Below are positions 7,906 through 15,746 of a DNA stretch of 15,746 nt, one piece after another. The notes below the pieces were generated by a model that was not told where the DNA came from, did not search any database, and saw only the letters and a list, made by a program, of their open reading frames with translations. The stretch is from Chromera velia (taxonomy: Eukaryota; Sar; Chromeraceae), in assembly GCA_018398765.1 (NCBI GenBank), contig JAHBMJ010002798.1:1-15746 (forward strand), given 5' to 3'. A program made the translations under genes and the position numbers. How positions within the stretch are numbered: position 1 is the stretch's first letter; each line of letters starts with the position of its first letter.

Positions 7906-9116
7906 CTATCTAGCGCCTCTTCTCAGACTCTTCTTGGCATTGACGACAGCCCGAGGCTGAGGCTGGACAAAATCGATGACTTCCTCCCCTCCCCCTCTTC
8001 TAACTGCTTCTGTGGATGCATCAGGCTCATTTGCTCTCTCCTCCAACTCAACCTCCAAAGCCTCTTGTTCTTCTGCAAGGGTCTCTTCTGTCACATCTGT
8101 AAAAAAATATTTGCAGAAGGTTTCCTCCCCAATCCGATCCTCTTTCTGCAAACGACTGCCTTCACACCTCTCTCTCATGAGACGGAGATTCGAAAACGTC
8201 GAAACAAGGAGGTTCTGTCTTTCTTGAGACAAACGGTTCCTTCGCTTGCTGTAAATATATTCATAATCTCTCCAGCCTCGCTCACACGTCGACGCAGAAA
8301 CCTGTTGTACATACACAATGTTGGCAATCTCGGCCAGATCGGGGCACTCAGACGCAGCCGGAAGTCCCCTCTGCCACCAAATAGAGGGCGGCATCTTCTC
8401 TGCCTCATCGACTTCGACAGATGAGAGCTGTCCCTCCCGCTTGAACAGCCTGTTCAGACGTGTTGCTCATTTGGTCTGTTTTGTCAGTGACCACCCACCA
8501 TTGGGGTATTTCAACTGCTTCACAACCGTGTAGAAGTCCTCCACTATATCCGGTCGGTTCATCATATCGTACCCTTCGAGCTGCTCAGTCGTTGTCTGTC
8601 CGTCTTGCTCGACTTGGACGTCACGTGGAACGTTGTTTGCCCACACCTCTGGAGACAACATCCATCCATGCCTCGGCCAGATCGGGACACGGGATCCATT
8701 GCTTTCACAAACCTTGCAGCGTCTTCCCATACCTTTTTTGTCTCTTCTGTAGTTGCAAACACAAGTTTCTCCATCTCGGGTTGAGCGAACTGGGGGTAAA
8801 GCTGTTTCAGTTTCTTCACAGTGTCTTCTGGAATGCTCTTGCAGTTGTACCCAGCAGAACCAGCTGTCTTTATCAAATGTCTTATACAACGGTCAATGCG
8901 AACCGATTTCCACTCAAACTGACAGAATGCACATTTTCCGGGCTTTTGCGATCCAACTTCTGCACCGCCCTGTAAAGGAAGAATGACAGCTGGAATCTGT
9001 GTGAACAGTTTGCCTTTCGACATCTTGAAACTTCTAAGTTTGGCTTCTTTGGGGAACAACTGCTCAATCAAGAGCAAAACCAACGTTTCAACAACACAGG
9101 GTCGCGACATTTCCAT
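7906..9116 (-). pseudogene. hAT transposase, BED finger and C-terminal dimerisation domain, core deleted
   Basis: The first frame (9116 to 8562; likely start ATG 9023) has a BED-type zinc finger: CAFC at 8931-8922, then RCIRHLIKT and a final Cys. It continues to KVWEDAARFVKAMDP. A second frame (reaching back to 8889 and open to 7906) holds GWMLSPEVW, then a single in-frame TGA at 8467-8469. After that come PSIWWQRG, CPDLAEIA and CERGWRDYEYIYSKRRNRL with a NLRLM ending, which is the hAT dimerisation signature. The two frames meet near 8690. The catalytic core, normally several hundred residues with the DDE acids, is absent between them, so the protein cannot cut DNA. The gene is a non-autonomous relic. 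Confidence 0.82.
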
Positions 9117-9189
9117 ATAAGAAAATGACTGACCTTTGTATCACTGAACGATCACATTCAATTGCGATAGGAGACTGCATACAGGCGCA

Positions 9190-9330
9190 CACGGGTATCG
9201 CAAGCATGCCTGACGCGCCGGGCGCGGTCGCGGCGGCTCCCATTGTGCCAAGGCCGCGCGACGGCCGCACGGACGTCGATCGGGCCGCGGCGCAGGCCCG
9301 CGGCGCCGCCGCGACTCGGCCGACCAGGTT
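9190..9330. other. GC/CpG-rich block in the 5' end of the hAT element
   Basis: This is a sharp GC- and CpG-rich island inside a much more AT-balanced element, between the transposase start and the terminal repeat at 9325-9396. Frames across it give only Ala/Arg/Pro-rich strings. It may be a promoter-like island of the element or a captured fragment. Confidence 0.4.
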
Positions 9331-9396
9331 ACCGGCCAACCTGGTAACCACCCCCCTATTTCTGGCTGACTACCAAGTTACCAGGATGCACCTAGG

Positions 9397-9404
9397 CAGT
9401 CAAT
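9397..9404 (-). repeat. hAT target-site duplication, inverted copy
   Basis: cagtcaat directly follows the hAT end at 9396. Its reverse complement ATTGACTG directly follows the other hAT end at 10732. Confidence 0.7.
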
Positions 9405-10650
9405 CAACCACAAACGTTGTATTTCAATTGGTTTCCGTGTTCACTTTGGCATACATATTTTGCTTGCATTTGGTTTATGTCACAGAGTGAAGCAAAGAGA
9501 AAGAGAGCAGTGGAGAGAGAAGCAGATCTGAACTATTCAACCTTGACGTGTCCTCTAAAGGTGATGTCTCTGCGGAGAGCGTTTCATCAGAAAACTTGGC
9601 AGATGCTGAGTTGCAGAGCAGTGGCTTCTCAAACAAGGTTGCAAGGCGGCGTTTTCTGTCGCCCTAGGCGGAGGATCATGCCAGTGTAGAAGGGAGTGTG
9701 CGGTCTGCTGCTAGCTGCAAGCAGTGCCGGGGCGGTGCTTGCAGCTTCCCCAACCGAGCAAATTGTTTGGGAAGGGGATGATGGACGATTAACGCGGAGC
9801 CTTGGGGCGTCTAATGCAGTTTCAGAGTTGGTGGGAGAGTTTTAGGGTTTGCAGGTCGCTGCCGCTTCCTCTTCTACTTCTTTTTTTCCCCCTTCAGAGC
9901 CTGTTGTTGTTGTTGCTCCTGCTCAGCAGCAGCAACCAAGGCCAAGTGGCCTTGTGAGGCATCATACCGCTTTTCATCATAGACAAGCAGTGATGTCAGA
10001 ACCCGTCCCTATGGACGTTGAGGAGGAGGTTGAAGTTGACTCAGAGGGCCCGCCAACCCCCCCAAAAAGTCAGCCCTCTGACGAATCCGATGAGGAGCCT
10101 CCCCCTCTTGGTACTCCAAGTGAAGACTGTGACTCCCCTGATAACTTGGAAGGAGAAGAGGAGGCAGAGGGCGGAAGGGGAAGAGGAAATCCTCCAGGAG
10201 GGCCTCCCGACAGAAGTGACGGAAGTGAGGGAGAAGGGGGGGGAGATGGGGATGGGGACCGGGGGAGGGGGGATCAGCCTCCAGGGAGAAGACAGATAAG
10301 GGTGGGTAAGGGGCCCAGACAGAAAGCCGAGGAAGCAGCAGGCAAAGATGAGTGATGAGAAGAAAAGAGAAATAGAAAATTTGAGGAGGTGGAAAAAGAA
10401 GTGGTCTTGGTTGGTGGCTCTGTACAAGGATGCTAGAAGCCGGAGGTGCATTGCAAAGCTAGGCCAGAGAGCAGCTGGCAAGCGTTTATCTGTGCTCATC
10501 TATTTGATGAAGACAACGATGAGTTGCTCATGTCAGAGTTGTAGGCAGGAAGAGCAGGAAGAGTCAGACGAAGAAGGGAGAGGAGAAGGGGAACAGAGAA
10601 ATGAAAGTGACCCCGCAGTTAGTGAAAAGGATACAAAAGTGCGACAAGAA
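9405..10650 (+). pseudogene. Gene G, middle part, inverted relative to its other parts
   Basis: A pyrimidine-poor acceptor-like tgtcacag (9479-9486) precedes coding-like sequence. In the frame of 9849, TAG 9687-9689 and TAG 9843-9845 interrupt an otherwise open reading from about 9490 to 10355. The N-terminal part is Ser/Val/Gln-rich and then strongly acidic and Pro-rich (EPVPMDVEEEVEVDSEGPP). Near 10300-10355 the frame shifts to that of ATG 10348, overlapping the previous stop as ATGA. This second frame has RRWKKKWSWLVALYKDARSRR, the Cys cluster and an acidic linker, and stops 10 codons into hAT terminal sequence at TAG 10678. The last 218 bases are duplicated at 7238-7455, where the gene continues. 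Family not recognised. Confidence 0.55.
10433..10650 (+). repeat. Breakpoint duplication A, right copy
   Basis: Inverted partner of 7238-7455, about 97% identical. It is followed after one base by the hAT right-end copy at 10652. Confidence 0.9.
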
Positions 10651-10651
10651 G

Positions 10652-10732
10652 ACCTGGCCATTATTAAAAAATTGGTCTAGCCCGGCCAGGTAACCGGTTA
10701 CCCAGTAATTACCCGGCCATCATGCAACTAGG
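10652..10732 (-). repeat. hAT right-end sequence T, right copy
   Basis: Inverted partner of 7457-7537, 78 of 81 bases identical. Its outer edge abuts ATTGACTG. Its inner edge is cut off after 81 bases and joins gene G instead of the hAT body. Confidence 0.9.
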
Positions 10733-10740
10733 ATTGACTG
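10733..10740 (+). repeat. hAT target-site duplication, original copy
   Basis: ATTGACTG next to the hAT end; it pairs with the inverted copy at 9397-9404. Confidence 0.7.
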
Positions 10741-10960
10741 ACTGGATAGAGTTTCAAACCTCCCGGCTGAGCCACCTTTTGAGGCCCCAGTGGAGCACCT
10801 GTCTTTGGGGGGGCCACTTTGTGCTTCTCCCGCAACCTTTTCACCTCCGCAGCACGTTCCGCCCATTTCATCCTCTTCCACAAAGCCTCTCTTTCTGCCC
10901 TGGGCAAGTTGGGCAAGTCTTCCCAAGTCCGACCAGGATCTTCCCTAGCTCGTTAAAACA
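10741..10960 (-). pseudogene. Gene G, probable 5' exon remnant
   Basis: On minus an open frame starts after an in-frame TAA near 10960 and runs into the hAT end. It reads RTWEDLPNLPRAEREALWKR, then a basic helix with ERAAEVKRLREKHK, and then PPKTGAPLGPQKVAQPGG. No ATG lies at its front, so an upstream exon or an intron acceptor is needed. With the inversion and the hAT insertion undone, it lies on the same strand as, and just upstream of, the 9405-10650 part. The hAT could then have landed in an intron beginning at gga|ggtttgaaac. It is the outermost coding piece before the right inverted repeat. The link to gene G is inferred from order and strand only. Confidence 0.4.
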
Positions 10961-11207
10961 TTTTAGCTTGGAAGTGCGGACACAGAAGTGGCGGACAAAA
11001 GCATAAAAATCAAGAAGTCGCCAGAACCACAACGCCAGAAGCCACAAGATGCGATCAAAACACTATTAAGGAACCTAATATAGAATCGAGATCACGGAAA
11101 TATCACTGAGGTTGTCTGTTCCTCTTACCAGACTCAATCACTCATCAGATCATCTTCAGTATTCAATACATGGGCGCAGTATTGCATGGATGCATACGCA
11201 TAAATAC

Positions 11208-11291
11208 AGAAAAGGTCCAGCGCGCCGGCGCCTTACCCTTTTTGCGGCGCGCTCTTAGCGCCTCCGCCCTCCCCGACTTTGCCGCGATGTG
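11208..11291 (-). repeat. Right terminal inverted repeat of the 7.2-kb element
   Basis: Reverse complement of the left end: 28 outer bases are identical (11264-11291), then diverged GC-rich sequence, then cagaaaaggt. It is flanked outside by GTT. Confidence 0.75.
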
Positions 11292-11294
11292 GTT

Positions 11295-11799
11295 GAGAAC
11301 TTTGATTAATTGCAGAAGTAGTCTTATGATACAGTGATTAAATTGTTACATCAATATTATAATTATTATTTACCATTCCTAGCAGCTGATAACACAGATC
11401 TAACGTTAAACTTTAACAGACTGAATTTAAATTTCAAATAATTCGAAGAGAAATTCATTTTTCCTAACGTTTTTCTTTCTTCTTCATTAAGTTAAACTAG
11501 ATATATTGATGCTAGTTGATGCTTGCGCTTGTGTAGGGTAATGCTCAAGCTTTGTTGAGTTAGTTAGCCTGACTGAAAGACTTGTGACGGAGTCTTTCTG
11601 AAATAATAGAACATTTTAAATCAAATTACTGTTAGAGACAACTGAGTAAAGATACTCTTGTTGGTCCATGTGGAGCATATTTCTTGTAAAAACCAACTTA
11701 GTTTCATAATTAGTTTAAACTAGTGTGCACTACTGAACGTACTTTTATCTATTTTTGTCTTTTACTATCGGTATATATCGGTAAGAATCTTGACCGGTC
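11295..11799. other. AT-rich sequence without a recognised feature
   Basis: No open frame of note, RNA gene or strong repeat is seen here. Confidence 0.5.
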
Positions 11800-12032
11800 A
11801 AAAAGGCCATGTTTAGGGAAAATAAGGGTCTCGAAATGTCTTTTTATGTATGAGCTTGCCATACTTACGGAAAATGAGCGTTCCGAAACGCCGTTTTATG
11901 TGTGAGCTTGCCATGAACACGGAAAATGGGGGTCCCGGAACGCCTTATTATGTGTGAGCTTGCCATATATGTGGAAAATGGGGGTCCATGCAGGAACGCC
12001 GTACGTATTACGTGCGTACATGTGAGCTTGCC
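11800..12032. repeat. Degenerate ~52-bp tandem repeat, four to five copies
   Basis: The marker gagcttgcca recurs at 11852, 11904, 11956 and 12024, giving spacings of 52, 52 and 68. Each unit has ggaaaat plus a purine-rich stretch, then (g)gaacgcc or gaaacgcc, then tatgtgtgagcttgccat. A more diverged copy precedes at about 11806. The last spacing contains an insert with acgtattacgtgcgtaca. Open frames on minus show the repeat as GKLTHKTAFR-type units, which are probably not expressed. Confidence 0.85.
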
Positions 12033-12446
12033 AGCGCTGTCGGCACATGCAACGCCCAAAAGTCGGACTCCGCGCGCATTCCTCGCGACTTGGCGTCCAA
12101 ATTTGCCTATAATGCAATTCCCGACGCATGGGACGGAGGCGCTATCCAACAGCCTAGGCTGCATATCATCCCTTCTTTCCTCCTTCCTTAATACGTATGC
12201 AGAAGTTGTCGAACAGGCATGCATGAGCTGCAGTCGATTTTAGTCCTCAGAGTGCCTCTGTTTCTTTAGTGGGAAGTCTCATGTGTTAGAGGTGCTGGAT
12301 TAGCAGGAAACCTTTTTTTTATGACATAGTCGACCCTGTCTCCTGTTTGTCTCCTGTTCGGTTGACTTTCAGGATCTTCATCTGTGAGTGTTACTCGACT
12401 GCTTGTGTGGGCTTTGGACGTTGTAGTGCCGCTCCGCTGAGCCAAT
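12033..12446. other. Spacer without a recognised feature
   Basis: Mixed-composition sequence; short open frames only, none with coding character that I can support. Confidence 0.4.
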
Positions 12447-12960
12447 GGATGACTCTAGAAGTGATTCATCCCGTTCGGCGTCATTCGGAGGCGAAAAAAA
12501 AATCTTAAGTGCGATCGGAGGAGTACAAGCAATAGGACTAGCAATGAAATAAGCCTTAATAAGGATAGGGAAAGGCAGAAGGCGAAACGTACAGCGGCAA
12601 AACTCAAAGATCTGCAGAAAGACGTCAGTAGCCCTGGAAAAGCTTTGTGCAGAGATGTAAATATACACTGTTTGTATGAACTCATTCAAATTCGTGATCG
12701 AAAGAATGTTGTGCAGGATAAGTTGAGATAAAAGGGTATGGCCTTCCAAAGGCGTGTGCTTGGACGACCAGCTGCTGGCGTTGTTGTTGCGGCACTCCCT
12801 GGAGGAGAGGAGGGGTTAACAAAGGACATGTGAATTGATCGAATGAATTCTTTGTATGCAACTGTCAAAAGAACTCGTCATGTGCACCAACAAGGAAAGA
12901 GAAATGGGAGGACCTTGTTGCAAAGGCGAAGGATACGCTACACGTACTCCTGAACTTTTG
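12447..12960 (+). pseudogene. Unrecognised coding remnant with a poly-A frameshift
   Basis: ATG 12447 starts MDDSRSDSSRSASFGGEKK. At a run of nine A (12495-12503) the frame is lost. The neighbouring frame then continues with a Lys/Arg-rich helix (NEISLNKDRERQKAKRTAAK) and LYELIQIRDRKNVVQDKLR to TAA 12729-12731. The same frame goes on to about 12957 across a further TGA near 12829, with MAFQRRVLGRPAAGVVVAAL in between. Family unknown. It could be a small gene with introns or a decayed one; the homopolymer could also be a sequencing error. Confidence 0.35.
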
Positions 12961-13221
12961 GCAGAGCCTCTTTAAAAAGTGAATTTTTTAGTTTTTAAAG
13001 GGGGTTTTAGCGTAGTTTTAGGGGGGTTTTCGCCCCTCAAAAGAAGACTTTTTGCCTATAAATGAATTTTTGGCAGCTTATGACCAAAACGTGAACCAAT
13101 GGTTTATGAGTGCGTGCAGCGCGGCCAAGGAGGAAGGCTGATTCAGCCAACTTGAAGAGAGCAGCTCTCTACGGCTGCCAAGCAAGGACCCCCGTGCCTG
13201 CCTGGATGTGAAGACCTTCCG

Positions 13222-13274
13222 TCTGTTGCCGATCGACAGGGATATCTGTTGGTATCCCAGAGAGAGGCAACAGA
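13222..13274. other. Paired hairpin
   Basis: tctgttgcc (13222-13230) pairs perfectly with ggcaacaga (13266-13274). Inside, gggata (13239-13244) pairs with tatccc (13253-13258). The result is an outer 9-bp stem and an inner 6-bp stem joined by an internal loop. It lies in non-coding sequence, and the short word agaccttcc occurs on both sides (13212 and 13283). It could be RNA structure or a repeat relic. Confidence 0.45.
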
Positions 13275-13507
13275 TATATACAAAGACCTTCCTCCCTTAC
13301 TCAACTTCTAGAAGGCAGCACTTCTGGTATATATACTAGATTTTGGAGCTGATATGACCAAAAAAAGTAAAAATTTCATTTGGTTTTTTAATAATAAAAT
13401 GTTTTTCAGGTGCGGCTTGACGAGTTATAAAACACAAAATTTTGGTGTAAATTATTTGTTATGTTATAGGTTACAGGGGTTAAATACATATCGCTTCGTG
13501 ATGTTAC

Positions 13508-13680
13508 GGGTTACTTAGTTAGAGGTCATTTTTAGTCAGTAACCATCATTTAAAGTCCATCTTAAAAAGTGTTTAAAAGTTGTTTAAAACATGTTTAAAG
13601 ACCTTATAGTAGATGGTTACTCACTTTTTATTAGGGGTCAAAAATGGTTATGGGTTACTCGGTTAGAGGCCTTTTTATCA
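13508..13680. repeat. Short direct and inverted repeats in AT-rich DNA
   Basis: gggttacttagttagaggtc at 13508 recurs as gggttactcggttagaggcc at 13652, each followed by tttttatca or a close variant. Between them agtaaccatc (13539-13548) and gatggttact (13612-13621) are inverted partners. Several gtttaaa words fill the middle. No gene is seen in the larger region 12961-13831. Confidence 0.6.
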
Positions 13681-13831
13681 AATATTGAAGCGACACATCA
13701 AAATCATACAATTGTATGCAATTAATTGTTTAAGAACCATAAAGTGTTTCAACCTTTTTGAGATGTTTTTAAAACTAACTTAAGCTAATTTAAAACAATC
13801 GATTGGCACCACTTTTAAAGTGCTAGCTGAT

Positions 13832-14516
13832 CAACATATAGGGGGGGGGGGTACTAAAATCACCAAAAAAATAGTAATCATCCTGGAGTGCTGCACCCTA
13901 GCTCAACTTCCTGATGCGGAGGTGAAGCGAAGGGTGGAGAGAGCATTTAGTATGTGGTTTGGGGGGGAGCGAGTGGTGGTGGCTATGGGTTGGGGATTCT
14001 TGGACAAGTTTACTGTAGAAGTAGGCTAAGCAAAAGCGGAAAGAATCCTGGACTATCTGCAGGCCACCTGGGAGGCGGCCCGGGGGCTTACTTTTGCTCT
14101 CAGACTGGGAGAATTGTTACTTGTGGGAGGGGAGGGGTTTGTAGAGTTTCGGGAACTTTGCTGAAAATGTACGTCACCTGGTGGGGGGGCCAAAGGAAAT
14201 GACAGTCTGAGAGTGGGTTGCTAACATTGTTTGTTTCAAGCCCGAGAACGCAGCAGTGCTAATGGATGTTTTGCTTGTACATAGGAAGAAAAGCGGGGAA
14301 ACGGGGCAGGAGGGGCGGGCTGGAGGTCTAGACTGGAGGTTTGCTTGGGGGCAAAGTGCCGACTTCTCATGGAAGCGGTGCGAAATGGGGACCAGGGGGT
14401 GGTGGAAGAGCTGGCAGGTCTTATACGGACCAAGGGATTGGGGGTTTGGCCTCCGAATCCCCTACAGGCTTGCTTCTACTGAGACTTGAACAGCTTAGCG
14501 ACCAGCTCAATGAGTG
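13832..14516 (+). pseudogene. Decayed unrecognised gene
   Basis: One frame runs from about 13832 to TGA 14162-14164, crossed by TAA 14027-14029. It holds LPDAEVKRRVERAFSMWFGG and ILDYLQATWEAARGLTFALR. The next frame (from 14160) has TGA 14208-14210 and then EWVANIVCFKPENAAVLMDV and more, ending TGA 14487-14489. A third frame around 14365-14450 gives MEAVRNGDQGVVEELAGLIR, and LLLLRLEQLSDQLNE follows up to 14516. The segments look like parts of one helical protein, so at least two frameshifts and two stops are present. I do not recognise the family. A run of ten G (13841-13850) lies at its left end. Confidence 0.45.
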
Positions 14517-14919
14517 AGGCATATTTATTTTTCTTTGCTCTCTTTTGTGTTGAATTGATTTTCCTTTGCTGGGTCTCCCGTTTCCTTGTTTATTTTTTTT
14601 TGCAGCAAGCCCCCTTTGGTCCATAGATCCTTCATAGCTTTGGCCTGCGTTTCCTGATAGAGGCGTTACGGCGAATTTTTCTCGATTTTTCTTCAGACGG
14701 GGGGGAGGACGGAGAATCTGGGTGTATGTGATTGTGGCATGTTGATGGCTGGCAAAAGATAGCATACATTGGTGTAAAATTGATTGCCTCATGCATGGCG
14801 GCTGGAAAAATCTGAGTGGTACCCATCCTGGTTCATGGTTACTTTTTTGTCTGACAATGCTTTTCGTTCTTTTTCTTCTGTTTCTCTGCTTGTTTCCGTT
14901 TCTGTTCTGTTTTGTGCAG

Positions 14920-15066
14920 GCTCCACGATACAATGGTTACCTTCCCGAGGTACCGCCCAGAGGGGCAAGCCACGGGGTGGCTTGCGCATCAGCCAGAGAA
15001 GCAAGGAGCGATGCTCGTGGGGTGGGTCTTGTTTGCTCAATTCGTGGCCTTTGTCATATTCTATAA
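14920..15066 (+). CDS. Possible exon of an unidentified gene
   Basis: A long pyrimidine tract (about 14844-14917) ends in ttttgtgcag, a good acceptor, and is followed by an open frame beginning APRYNGYLPEVPPRGASHGV. No upstream ATG-bearing exon is identified. Two more acceptor-like sites follow, at 15099-15115 (ataacatactgcag) and at 15337-15353 (cgcctttcccttgcag), so a multi-exon gene may run through here. Evidence is limited to splice-site appearance and a short open frame. Confidence 0.25.
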   Translation, partial: APRYNGYLPEVPPRGASHGVACASAREARSDARGVGLVCSIRGLCHIL

Positions 15067-15746
15067 AACTTTTGGTCCCTCCTTCCTTCTTTCTGCTCAT
15101 TATAACATACTGCAGGGGAACCCTGAAGGCTGTGTCTAGTTTGCGATCTTTAAGCTCAATGTACAAATACAGCTGATCAGTCTTACCTAACCCTTTGAAA
15201 GTTCCCCCGAGGCAGTCAACCTCCAGAAAGCCAAAAAGGGTGTATGCGCAGCACTCGTGAACCTTCTGAGTATACTGCGATTCTCAGTCCCTAGTGATTG
15301 GCATCTTCTGCCTTCATCAAAGCTAAAGAAACTGTTTCGCCTTTCCCTTGCAGGATGTTAAATTTAGTGTTACCTTAGAAATCGCGTTACTTCAGACAGC
15401 TGTAACGTATGTCCTAACCGTCTCTGCACTGTGCTAGTAGGCGGCAGCACTGTGTTCAGTGGAAGAGCAGTCCTTCTACTCGAAATCTCATATGCCTGTA
15501 TCTCAGTACGCATGTATAGATAGACGGATGTATGCCAATTCGATGCCAAATACACGTACGGCGCGAAAAATCAATAAATCTCGGCATAGCTCAAACACCA
15601 CCCCGTGAACGATCGGTCGCGCGCACAATTTAAAATCGTCCTGGCACAGGCCGCATTACCAATGCACACACTCTCAATCCTGACATGCTAGACGAGCAAC
15701 CGCAATTCGAACACACAACATCACGCGCGACCCCCCCCTTCGGTCT
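15067..15746. other. Right end, no recognised gene
   Basis: Mixed sequence becoming CpG-rich after 15545. The string gcgcgaaaaa at 15559 resembles a piece of the terminal repeat at 4117 but the match is too short to call. The window ends in a run of eight C (15731-15738), while its start has a run of twelve G. Confidence 0.4.

Larger units (their letters stand above)
7457..9396 (-). mobile_element. hAT transposon with internally deleted transposase
   Basis: The two ends read CCTAGTTGCATGATGG (7457 inward) and, on the other strand from 9396 inward, CCTAGGTGCATCCTGG, about 13 of 16 matching. Between them on minus lie a BED-type zinc finger and an hAT dimerisation domain. The flank at 9397-9404 is cagtcaat; its reverse complement, ATTGACTG, lies next to the second copy of the lower-coordinate end at 10733-10740, giving the 8-bp duplication typical of hAT elements. 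That separation is explained by the later inversion. At 1.94 kb the element is short for an autonomous hAT and cannot encode a complete transposase. Confidence 0.8.
4073..11291. mobile_element. Putative 7.2-kb DNA transposon with CAC-terminated inverted repeats
   Basis: The outermost 28 bases at 4073-4100 are the perfect reverse complement of 11264-11291 and begin 5'-CACATCGCGGC. Both outer flanks read GTT (4070-4072 and 11292-11294), which fits a 3-bp target duplication. Weaker inverted similarity continues inward on both sides to a shared accttttctg near 4160-4169 and 11208-11217. CAC termini with a 3-bp duplication are the hallmark of the CACTA/EnSpm superfamily, but no DDE transposase is recognised in either gene inside, so the class is an inference. 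The interior holds gene S on plus and gene G, originally on minus, as a convergent pair. The element was later invaded by an hAT transposon and partly inverted. Two independent small repeat copies would be the alternative reading. Confidence 0.6.

Noticed and set aside
9125-9490. Plus-strand open frame across the hAT end and its flank
   Set aside because: It crosses the element boundary at 9396 and the CpG-rich block, so it is a chance frame; its last part may be intron sequence of gene G.
12960-13060. Telomere-like ttttaggg words
   Set aside because: Only a few irregular occurrences in T/G-rich sequence, with no tandem order.
1-15746. CRISPR array, tRNA or rRNA genes
   Set aside because: No regularly spaced repeat-spacer pattern was seen, and the few gttcga strings lie in coding sequence without a cloverleaf around them.
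15545-15746. Possible match of the window's right end (C run, CpG-rich) with its left end (G run, CpG-rich) as terminal inverted repeats
   Set aside because: Only the homopolymer and a few bases beyond it agree; the flanking sequence does not align.

Overview
The window looks like a piece of a nuclear genome from a eukaryotic microbe, probably an alga or other protist. The evidence is a protein-coding gene split by GT-AG introns, very long microsatellites inside the introns, long AT-rich spacers and several decayed transposable elements. No operon, Shine-Dalgarno or prokaryotic feature is seen. A chromerid-like alga would fit this repeat-rich style, but the sequence alone does not prove a species.

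Layout. Bases 1-660 hold GC-rich, repeat-bearing sequence without a convincing gene. Bases 696-3831 (+) hold a four-exon polysaccharide deacetylase (NodB/CE4) gene whose frame closes exactly at 428 codons including the stop. Its introns carry a GT/GC plus GA tract and a 286-nt pure pyrimidine tract. Bases 4073-11291 appear to be one mobile element: a perfect 28-bp inverted repeat starting 5'-CACATCGCGGC lies at the two ends, each followed by weaker matching sequence, and both ends are flanked by the same 3 bp (GTT). Inside are two unrecognised, originally convergent genes, called here S (4461-5836, +) and G (minus strand, now broken up), separated by an AT-rich spacer.

Gene G was hit by an hAT transposon (7457-9396, transposase internally deleted). 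A segment of about 3.3 kb holding the hAT and the middle of gene G was then inverted. The inversion left inverted duplications of 218 bp and 81 bp at its two breakpoints. The 8-bp hAT target duplication (ATTGACTG) is now split, one copy in each orientation, which allows the order of events to be read. The three pieces of gene G (10741-10960 minus, 9405-10650 plus, 6191-7455 minus) rejoin logically when the inversion is undone.

Right of 11291 the DNA is mostly AT-rich and decayed: a degenerate 52-bp tandem repeat (about 11800-12032), a coding remnant with a poly-A frameshift (12447-12960), a paired hairpin (13222-13274), a decayed unrecognised gene (13832-14516) and a possible exon (14920-15066). 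Many disrupted frames in the window carry in-frame stops with few frameshifts, and the nine listed for gene G and the hAT gene are one C-to-T change away from a sense codon. The deacetylase is the only gene that can be named with confidence.
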